Positions 55,378 through 64,000 of a stretch of DNA of 64,000 bases are shown in pieces. A program made the position numbers and the translations under genes. This DNA comes from Streptomyces roseifaciens (GTDB lineage Bacteria; Actinomycetota; Actinomycetes; Streptomycetales; Streptomycetaceae): the NCBI RefSeq assembly GCF_001445655.1, contig NZ_LNBE01000007.1, positions 35,030-99,029 of the forward strand, read 5' to 3'. Position 1 is the stretch's first letter. Every line of letters starts with the position of its first letter. The notes beneath the pieces are model-generated. The model was not told the DNA's origin, ran no database searches, and saw nothing but the letters and a program-made list of their open reading frames with translations.

Positions 55378-56649
55378 ATGGCACGCAACGAACCGACCCA
55401 CGGCACCGACGGGGCGGCCGGCGCCGGGGAAAGCGCCGGGCGGGCACCGGGCCGCCGCAAGGCCGTCCGCTACGCCGTCCCGGTCGCGGTGGCCGGCGTC
55501 GCCGCGGCATCGATCGGGATCGGCACGGCGCTCGCGAGCAGCGGCGACCCCGACCTGCCGAAGATCAGCGCGCAGGACCTCATAGCCAAGGTGGCGAAGT
55601 CGGACGCGCAGCAGCTGTCCGGCACCGTCAAGATCACGACCGACCTCGGCCTGCCCTCGATGCCCGAGGGCCTCTCGCTCGGTGACGGCCCGGGCGGCAA
55701 GGCGGGCCACGGCCCGGCCGGCAAGGGCGAAGGGGCGGACGCCGCCTCGCCGCAGGCCAAGCTCACCGAGCTCGCCTCCGGTACGCACACCCTGCGCGTC
55801 GCCGCCGACGGCCCCGACAAGCAGCGGCTGTCGATCGTCGAGCGCGCCGCGGAGTACAGCCTGATCCGCAACGGCGACCAGGTCTGGGCGTACGACAGCA
55901 AGAGCAACACCGTCCACCGCTCGACGGCCCCCAAGGACGCCAAGGGCGGCAAGGAGGCCCCCGAGGAGCTGCGCGGGGCCTCGCCGCAGGACCTCGCCAA
56001 GAAGACGCTCGCCGCCGTGGACGACTCCACGTCGGTGTCGGTGGACGGTACGGCCAAGGTCGCCGGCCGGGACGCCTACCAGCTGGTCATCAAGCCCAAG
56101 CAGGCCGAGTCGACGGTCGGCGCGGTGCGCATCGCGGTGGACGCGAAGAACGGCGTGCCGCTGAAGTTCACGCTCGCTCCGAAGGGCGGCGGCAAGGCCG
56201 TCGTCGAGGCGGCCTTCACCAAGGTCGACTTCGGCAAGCCGGCCGCGGACACCTTCGCCTTCACCCCGCCGAAGGGCGCCAAGGTCACCGAGGACAAGGA
56301 CGCCAAGGACGGCAAGGGTGGCAAGGCCGGTGCGGACGGCCGGAAGAAGGGCCTGGACGAGTCCGGCCTGTCCGGCATGAACGTGATCGGCAAGAGCTGG
56401 ACGTCGATCGCCGAGTTCAAGACGCCCGGGGGCGTGGGTCCGGGCGCGGGCGCCAAGGGTGCCAAGGGCGGCAAGGACGCCGGTCCGGCCGGTGCCCTGC
56501 TGGACGGCCTCGGCAGCAAGGTCTCGGGCTCCTTCGGCTCGGGCCACGTCTTCAGCACCCGCCTGGTCAACGCCCTGGTCACGGACGACGGCAAGGTCTA
56601 CGTGGGTGCCGTCACCAAGGACGCGCTGGTCAAGGCCGCGTCGAAGTAG
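55378..56649 (+). CDS. LolA-like/DUF2092 membrane-anchored protein
   Basis: A 423-residue protein. After a charged cytoplasmic start, one transmembrane helix (residues 29-51; AVRYAVPVAVAGVAAASIGI-type) leads to an extracellular domain with LolA/LprG-like half-barrel features: repeated beta-strands (QQLSGTVKITTDLGL, THTLRVAADGPDKQRLSIVE, AEYSLIRNGDQVWAYDSKSN, TVHRSTAP) then VSVDGTAKVAGRDAYQLVIK. It has Gly/Lys-rich linkers near residues 100-120 and 310-325. GGAGG lies eight bases before the ATG. An ABC exporter pair follows. Alternatively it could be an RseB-like sensor. Confidence 0.82.
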   Translation: MARNEPTHGTDGAAGAGESAGRAPGRRKAVRYAVPVAVAGVAAASIGIGTALASSGDPDLPKISAQDLIAKVAKSDAQQLSGTVKITTDLGLPSMPEGLSLGDGPGGKAGHGPAGKGEGADAASPQAKLTELASGTHTLRVAADGPDKQRLSIVERAAEYSLIRNGDQVWAYDSKSNTVHRSTAPKDAKGGKEAPEELRGASPQDLAKKTLAAVDDSTSVSVDGTAKVAGRDAYQLVIKPKQAESTVGAVRIAVDAKNGVPLKFTLAPKGGGKAVVEAAFTKVDFGKPAADTFAFTPPKGAKVTEDKDAKDGKGGKAGADGRKKGLDESGLSGMNVIGKSWTSIAEFKTPGGVGPGAGAKGAKGGKDAGPAGALLDGLGSKVSGSFGSGHVFSTRLVNALVTDDGKVYVGAVTKDALVKAASK

Positions 56650-56732
56650 CACGCACAGCGAAGCAGCACGCACAGCGAAGCAGCACCTAGAGCGGAGTAG
56701 TACGTACAGCGAAGCGGTACGTACAGCGGATC
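56648..56732. repeat. 17-bp tandem repeat x5 starting at a stop codon
   Basis: Units at 56648 and 56665 (both AGCACGCACAGCGAAGC), 56682 (AGCACCTAGAGCGGAGT), 56699 (AGTACGTACAGCGAAGC) and 56716 (GGTACGTACAGCGGATC). The LolA-like gene ends at 56649, inside unit 1. Confidence 0.93.
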
Positions 56733-56749
56733 GCAGGCAGGGAGGCCCC

Positions 56750-57709
56750 ATGGAGGAGCTGTCCGCCGCCGGGGAACCGGCGATAGCCACCCACGCGCTC
56801 ACCAAGCGCTACCGGGGCGGGCAGCTCGCCGTCGACCGGCTCGACCTCGTCGTGCCGCGCGGCAGCGTCTTCGGCTTCCTGGGCCCCAACGGCTCCGGCA
56901 AGACCACCACCATCCGGATGCTCATGGGGCTGATCGAGCCGACCTCCGGCGTCGCCCGCGTCCTCGGCGAGGAGATGCCGCGGGCCGGGCGGCGCGTGCT
57001 GCCCCGGGTGGGCGCGCTGATCGAGGGGCCCGCCCTCTACGGCTTCCTCAGCGGCCGCGACAACCTCGTGCGGTTCGACGCCGCCGACCCCACGGCCGAC
57101 CCGCGCACCCGCAAGGCCCGGGTGGACGCCGCCCTGGACCGGGTCGGGCTGGTCGCCGCGGCGGGCAAGAAGGCCCGCGCGTACTCCCTGGGCATGAAGC
57201 AGCGCCTGGGGCTGGCCGCGGCCCTCCTGCAGCCGCGCGAGCTGCTGGTCCTGGACGAGCCGACCAACGGCCTCGACCCGCAGGGCATGCGCGAGATCCG
57301 CACCCTGGTGCGCGGCCTCGCCTCCGAGGGCACCACGGTCTTCCTCTCCTCGCACCTGCTCGACGAGATCGAGCAGGTGTGCACCCACGCCGCCGTGATG
57401 GCCCAGGGCCGCCTCCTGACCCAGGGCACGGTCGCCGAACTGGCCTCCTCCGCGCGCGGCAGGCTGGCCGTCACCACCCCCGACACGGCGGAGGCCGTCC
57501 GCGTGCTCAAGGAACACGGCGTGAACGACCTCACCGTCGACGACGACCGCGTCACCGGCGAACTGCCCGCCGTGGCCCGGGAGCTCGCGGACCTCAACGC
57601 CGCGCTCGTCCGCGCGGGCGTCCGCGTGCGCTCCTTCGGCACCGAACGAGCCTCCCTGGAGGACGCCTTCGTCGCACTCACCGGAGAGGGATTCGATGTC
57701 GCAGGCTGA
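56750..57709 (+). CDS. ABC transporter ATPase (ABC-2 type exporter)
   Basis: A 319-residue ATPase. Walker A GPNGSGKT (45-52), signature YSLGMKQRLGLA (near 146), Walker B LLVLDEPTNGLDP (near 164-176) and the H-loop SSHLLDE are intact. The C-terminal ~90 residues form the extra domain typical of CcmA/DrrA-like exporter ATPases. GGGAGG is just upstream of the ATG. It overlaps the permease gene by 14 bp. Confidence 0.95.
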   Translation: MEELSAAGEPAIATHALTKRYRGGQLAVDRLDLVVPRGSVFGFLGPNGSGKTTTIRMLMGLIEPTSGVARVLGEEMPRAGRRVLPRVGALIEGPALYGFLSGRDNLVRFDAADPTADPRTRKARVDAALDRVGLVAAAGKKARAYSLGMKQRLGLAAALLQPRELLVLDEPTNGLDPQGMREIRTLVRGLASEGTTVFLSSHLLDEIEQVCTHAAVMAQGRLLTQGTVAELASSARGRLAVTTPDTAEAVRVLKEHGVNDLTVDDDRVTGELPAVARELADLNAALVRAGVRVRSFGTERASLEDAFVALTGEGFDVAG

Positions 57710-58589
57710 GGCCGTTCCGGCCGTTCCGGCCGCCGCGGTGAGGCGCGCCCCCAGCCCGCTGTGGGCGCTGTCGCTCTTCCGCAGCGAGGTGGCGACGGTG
57801 TTCCGGCGGTGGCGCACGCTCGCGCTGCTGGGCGTGCTCGCGGCCGTGCCCGTGCTGGTGGGCATCGCCGTGAAGATCGAGACGCAGGACGGCGGCTCGG
57901 CCGGCCAGGGGGGAGCGGGCCCGGCGTTCATCAGCCAGGTCACCAACAACGGCCTCTTCCTGGTCTTCACCTCGCTCGCCGCGACCCTGCCCTTCTTCCT
58001 GCCGATGGCCATCGGCGTGATCGCGGGCGACTCCGTCGCGGGCGAGGCGAGCTCGGGCACGCTGCGCTACCTGCTGGTCGCGCCCGCGGGCCGCACCCGG
58101 CTGCTGCTCGTCAAGTACGCGGCGACGCTGACGTTCTGCTGCGCGGCGACGCTGACCGTCGCGGCCTCCGCGCTCGCCGTCGGGGCGCTGCTCTTCCCGC
58201 TGGGGGACGTGACCCTGATCAGCGGGGTGACGGTGTCCTTCGCGGAGGGGCTGCTGCGGGCGCTGGCGGTCGCGGGGGCGGTGGCGCTGTCGCTCGTGGG
58301 CATCGCGGCGCTCGGGCTCTTCGTCTCCACGCTCACCGGCAGCGGGATCGCGGCGATGGCCACCACCGTGGGCCTGCTGATCACGGCGCAGATCCTGGAC
58401 CAGTTCCCGCAGCTGCACGCGATCCAGCCGTACCTCTTCCCGCACTACTGGCTGAGCTTCGCGGACCTGCTGCGCGCCCCGGTCTACTGGGACCAGCTGC
58501 TGGACAACCTCGGGCTGCAGGCGCTGTACGCGGCCGTGTTCGGCTCGGCGGCGTGGGCGCGGTTCACGACGAAGGACATCACGGCCTGA
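57696..58589 (+). CDS. ABC-2 type transporter permease
   Basis: A 297-residue membrane protein with about six helices and an extracellular loop after the first (KIETQDGGSAGQGGAGPAF). The family pattern GVIAGDSVAGEASSGTLRYLLVAPAGRTRLLLVK is present. It pairs with the ATPase at 56750. Substrate unknown; the LolA-like neighbour makes a lipid or lipoprotein plausible. Confidence 0.92.
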   Translation: MSQAEAVPAVPAAAVRRAPSPLWALSLFRSEVATVFRRWRTLALLGVLAAVPVLVGIAVKIETQDGGSAGQGGAGPAFISQVTNNGLFLVFTSLAATLPFFLPMAIGVIAGDSVAGEASSGTLRYLLVAPAGRTRLLLVKYAATLTFCCAATLTVAASALAVGALLFPLGDVTLISGVTVSFAEGLLRALAVAGAVALSLVGIAALGLFVSTLTGSGIAAMATTVGLLITAQILDQFPQLHAIQPYLFPHYWLSFADLLRAPVYWDQLLDNLGLQALYAAVFGSAAWARFTTKDITA

Positions 58590-58638
58590 GGGGCCGGTGC
58601 GGGGCCGTGCGGGGCCCGGGCCGCCCGCGGTGAGGGGT

Positions 58639-58676
58639 GCGGGCCCGGGAGGCGTGTGACGGCCTCCCGGGCCCGC
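58639..58676. terminator. Bidirectional terminator, permease/aminopeptidase
   Basis: GCGGGCCCGGGAGGC (58639-58653) pairs perfectly with GCCTCCCGGGCCCGC (58662-58676) over an 8-nt loop, between convergent genes. Confidence 0.9.
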
Positions 58677-58724
58677 GTGCGGGGTTGTGCCCTCAGTGGT
58701 CTGCGCCGGGACGGCAGGGCCGGC

Positions 58725-61281
<2,557 letters not shown>

Positions 61282-61579
61282 GGTCCCCTCCAAGGCATGG
61301 TGCGACCTTGCGAAGGTAGCCGAGGAGGGCTCGGCACCGCCGGGTGCGCCGGTGGGGGTTGCACGCCGTCGCGGCGGGAGGGATTCCCCTGACCCACCCC
61401 TTCCCGAAACCGGGGCGCTGCCCCGGACCCCGGGCGGGCACGGGAATCCGGAGCGGCTGCCTCACCCCTGGGGGTCTGGGGCCCACCCCCAGGAAACGGT
61501 GAAAGGGCGGGACCGGGGCCCCCTCCCGCCGCGACGGCGAGCAGCCCACCGCTTCGTACCCGGCGGTGCCGAGCCCGCC
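61282..61579. other. GC-rich spacer with palindromes
   Basis: No gene. Contains CCTGGGGGT/ACCCCCAGG (61467-61493) and ACCGGGGCGCTGCCCCGGAC-type sequence (61410-61433). The latter resembles a repeated intergenic sequence I recall from many Streptomyces genomes. Either could terminate the APC permease gene. Confidence 0.55.
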
Positions 61580-63550
61580 TCAAGGCGTGCGTGCCCGCAT
61601 CCGCGCCATCGCCGCGGTCACATCGAACGGCACCACCGTCACCGCCACATTCGGCAGGTGCTGCAACGTCTTCGCCAGCTCGTCCCCGGAGTCCGTGTGC
61701 AGCAGCGCGGCGAGCGGCCGTGCGTACGTCCGGCGGGGGACGAGGAGCGTCAGGGCGGTCGTCCCGTCGGCCGTGTCGCGCGAGGCGAGCCCGGCGACGG
61801 CGTGCCGCAGCCGCCGGTCCGGGCAGTCGACGAGTTCCAGCGGCACGTTCGTCCCGGGCAGTTCCTCCCACCGCGCGGCCAGCCGCCGCGCCCGCGCCTC
61901 GTCGATGACGAAGTGCACGGCCCGCACTTCGTCCGGCCGCAGCTCGTGCGCGTACCGCAGCGCCTTGACTGCGGCGAGGTCGAGCACGTCGACGAGGACG
62001 TACACGAGGTGCCGCCGCCAGCGCGGCTCGGCCGTTCCGGTGAGGGGCGGCATGGTCTCCAGGGCCGCGGCCTCCTCGCGGTACTCGCGGTTGATGCGGA
62101 TGAGCGCCCACACGCCGATCGGGAAGACCACGACGACCAGCCACGCGCCCTCGGTGAACTTCGTGATCGCGAAGATCACGACGACCAGGGCCGACACCAC
62201 GGCCGCCACGAAGTTCACCCCCGTCCTCCAGCCGCGTTCCCGCCGCCGCCAGTAGTGGGCCGTCATCCCGGCGGCGGCCATCGTGAAGCCGGTGAAGACG
62301 CCGATCGCGTACAGGGCGACCAGCTTGTCGACGTTGGCGCCGGTGACCAGCAGCAGCGCGAGCGCGACGACGGTCAGGGAGATGATCCCGCTGGAGAACG
62401 CCAGCCGGTGGCCGCGCCGCATCAGCTTCCGGGGCAGGAAGCGGTCCTCGGCGACGAAGCTGGCGAGGAAGGGAAAGCCGGTGAAGGGCGTGTTGGCGCC
62501 GGTGTAGAGGATGAGCGCGGTCGCCAGCTGTACGAACACCAGCCCGGCCGTGCCCGTCCAGCCGTCGCCGAAGACGAGGTGGGCCTCCTGGGCGATGACG
62601 GTCGGGTTGCCGTCCACGTAGGGGACGGCGTGCGTGTAGTGGGCGAGGGTGGAGACGCCCAGCACCATGACGCCGAGGACGCAGCTCATGACGGTCAGCG
62701 TCCGCCGCGCGTTGACGCCCTGGGGCGGGCGGAAGGCGGAGACGCCGTTGGAGATGGCCTCCAGTCCCGTCAGCGAGGAACCGCCGTTGGCGAAGGCGCG
62801 CAGCACCATGAAGAGGGAGGCGCCGTAGAGCCAGCCGCTCCCTTCCTGGCCGAGGGGCACCACGCCCGGGGCGTGCAGGTCGGTGTGCGGGAGCCCGCCG
62901 TCCAGCGCCCGGACGAGGCCGACGACCAGCAGGAGCGCGATGGCGAGCATGAAGAGGTACGCGGGCGCCGCGAACGCCCGTCCCGCCTCACGGATCCCCC
63001 GCAGATTCCCGTACATCAGCAGTACCACCACGGCCGCGGTGATGGGCAGCTTGAGGTGGTCGATGCCCGTGTACCCCTCGCCCGTGAGGTGGGCCAGGGA
63101 GATCAGCGCGTCGGTGCCGGCCGCGGTCTGGACGGCGACCGTGACGATGTAGTCGACGAGGAGTGCGACGGCGGCGATCTGGGCGACGCGCGGCCCGAAG
63201 TTCTCCCGCGCGACGACGTACGACCCGCCCGCGCGCGTGTACACGGACACCACGTCGCGGTACGAGAGCGTCAGGAGCAGCAGGACGAGCAGGATCGCGC
63301 CGGTCACCGGCATCAGCAGGGTGAACGCGGCGACCCCGGCGACGGGCACGAGGATGCGCAGCATCTCCTCGCTGCCGTACGCGGTGGAGGAGATGCAGTC
63401 GGAGGCCAGCACCCCGAGCGCCATGGGGTTGCTGAGCTTCTCCTGGGAGAGCTGCTCGGTGACCAGGGGCGGCCCGAGCAGCCGGCACTTCACGCGGTAG
63501 GCGAGCCGGTCGCGGATGGGGGGAGAGAGCGTGGCATCGGGGTCGGCCAT
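61580..63550 (-). CDS. APC-superfamily amino acid/cation permease
   Basis: A 656-residue transporter with about 12 helices and a C-terminal soluble domain of ~150 residues (ETMPPLTGTAEPRWRRHLVY onward). The opening LSNPMALGVLASDCISSTAYGSEEML and YRDVVSVYTRAGGSYVVARE match this large APC group in actinobacteria. Substrate unknown; KUP-like potassium transport or amino acid uptake are both possible. Confidence 0.87.
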   Translation of the reverse strand: MADPDATLSPPIRDRLAYRVKCRLLGPPLVTEQLSQEKLSNPMALGVLASDCISSTAYGSEEMLRILVPVAGVAAFTLLMPVTGAILLVLLLLTLSYRDVVSVYTRAGGSYVVARENFGPRVAQIAAVALLVDYIVTVAVQTAAGTDALISLAHLTGEGYTGIDHLKLPITAAVVVLLMYGNLRGIREAGRAFAAPAYLFMLAIALLLVVGLVRALDGGLPHTDLHAPGVVPLGQEGSGWLYGASLFMVLRAFANGGSSLTGLEAISNGVSAFRPPQGVNARRTLTVMSCVLGVMVLGVSTLAHYTHAVPYVDGNPTVIAQEAHLVFGDGWTGTAGLVFVQLATALILYTGANTPFTGFPFLASFVAEDRFLPRKLMRRGHRLAFSSGIISLTVVALALLLVTGANVDKLVALYAIGVFTGFTMAAAGMTAHYWRRRERGWRTGVNFVAAVVSALVVVIFAITKFTEGAWLVVVVFPIGVWALIRINREYREEAAALETMPPLTGTAEPRWRRHLVYVLVDVLDLAAVKALRYAHELRPDEVRAVHFVIDEARARRLAARWEELPGTNVPLELVDCPDRRLRHAVAGLASRDTADGTTALTLLVPRRTYARPLAALLHTDSGDELAKTLQHLPNVAVTVVPFDVTAAMARMRARTP

Positions 63551-63637
63551 GCCCCCATGAGAGCGGGCGAGCGGGGAATGGGGCGTCAGACGCCCCCGGA
63601 CGGGCCGGAAATCAGCCCGTCCGAGCGCCTCGGCTCA

Positions 63638-63685
63638 CCTGTCCGGCGATCTGCCCGATGGCCTGTCCGGCGACCTATCCGACGA
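63638..63685. repeat. 24-bp imperfect tandem duplication spanning the korB stop codon
   Basis: Copies 63638-63661 and 63662-63685 both start CCTGTCCGGCGA and match in about 19 of 24 positions. The korB stop codon (63675-63677, minus strand) is in the second. Confidence 0.75.
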
Positions 63686-64000
63686 CCGTCCAGGTGTCGC
63701 TCCCGGCCAGCAGGGCCGTCAGGTCGCCCTTGCCCTTCTGCTCGATCGCCGCTTCGAGCTGATCGGCCATCTGGGTGTCGTAGACCGGCCGCTCGACACT
63801 GCGGAAGACACCGATCGGCGTCTGGTGGAGGGTGTCGGGGTCGGCGAGGCGGGAGAGGGCGAAGGCGGTGGTGGGGGAGGCGGAGTGGGCGTCGTGGACG
63901 AGGATGTCGGCCTCGTTCTCCGGCGTGACCTGGACGACCTGCAGGTCGCCGGTGGCCGTGTTGCGCACGACCCCCTTGTCGTTGTCCGTGCCGAAGCGGA
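63675..64000 (-). CDS. korB: 2-oxoacid:ferredoxin oxidoreductase subunit beta, C-terminal part
   Basis: The C-terminal 108 codons of KorB, which with KorA converts 2-oxoglutarate and CoA to succinyl-CoA, reducing ferredoxin. The visible part (GTDNDKGVVRN, VTPENEADILVHDAHSASPT, TAFALSRLADPDTLHQTPIG, VFRSVERPVYDT) is the characteristic actinobacterial KorB end, with no thiamine site in view. The gene continues beyond the window. Confidence 0.9.
   Translation of the reverse strand, partial: RFGTDNDKGVVRNTATGDLQVVQVTPENEADILVHDAHSASPTTAFALSRLADPDTLHQTPIGVFRSVERPVYDTQMADQLEAAIEQKGKGDLTALLAGSDTWTVVG

Noticed and set aside
52126..56732. CRISPR array from the 14-bp and 17-bp tandem repeats
   Set aside because: Repeats are too short, directly adjacent without spacers, unrelated between sites, and there are no cas genes.

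Overview
The window is very GC-rich actinobacterial chromosome, almost certainly Streptomyces or a close relative. The reasons are extreme third-position GC, GTG starts, 4-bp stop/start overlaps, futalosine-pathway menaquinone genes, Tat-type secreted enzymes, and gene neighbours matching what I recall of the S. coelicolor chromosome core. No genus-level marker such as rRNA is present. I see no rRNA, tRNA, CRISPR array, phage, integrase or insertion sequence. It reads as conserved core chromosome with small variable spacers.

Layout. 1-807: end of a cytochrome c assembly gene (ccsB). 904-3546: SRPBCC protein, secreted phospholipase C/phosphoesterase and a small membrane protein. 3634-8695: first menaquinone block: mqnL (UbiD-like), mqnP (UbiA-like), mqnM (UbiX-like), an Lrp/AsnC regulator and mqnE. 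8778-12368: DUF4229 protein, a Cys-rich leader peptide in front of a DAACS symporter, a TetR regulator and a secreted repeat-poor protein. 12514-18768: lipid block with two acyl-CoA ligases, a secreted lipase and an AraC regulator. 18933-24454: cold-shock protein, mqnA, membrane esterase, Ser/Thr kinase and mqnC. 24479-29033: gutted amidohydrolase-like protein, menG, zinc-ribbon membrane protein and a geranylgeranyl-reductase-type flavoprotein. 29109-31337: ArsR-type regulator and NlpC/P60 hydrolase. 32068-47957: complete nuoA-N operon for respiratory complex I. 48021-50492: lipoprotein, GPP34 protein and fumarylacetoacetase. 50872-53454: ATP-grasp ligase and flavoprotein pair. 54103-58589: polyprenyl diphosphate synthase, LolA-like protein and an ABC exporter. 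58725-64000: aminopeptidase, RarD, APC permease and the 3' end of korB.

The theme is respiration. Five dedicated menaquinone genes (mqnA, C, E, L, P), the UbiX-type prenyl-FMN gene mqnM, the final methyltransferase menG, a likely isoprene-tail reductase and a polyprenyl diphosphate synthase (tail donor) surround the proton-pumping NADH dehydrogenase that reduces menaquinone. mqnB and mqnD of the futalosine route are not in this window. A near-consensus Rex (NADH/NAD+ sensor) operator lies between the nuoA promoter region and its start codon, and a CRP-type palindrome lies upstream of the divergent nlpC gene.

Most noteworthy beyond gene content: (i) a four-cysteine leader peptide with attenuator-like RNA before a cystine-type symporter; (ii) short tandem repeats that start at or span stop codons of at least seven unrelated genes; (iii) a LolA-like protein next to an ABC exporter in a monoderm; (iv) a degenerate amidohydrolase next to mqnC; (v) several apparent operators. 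All are readings by eye; no search or folding was run.
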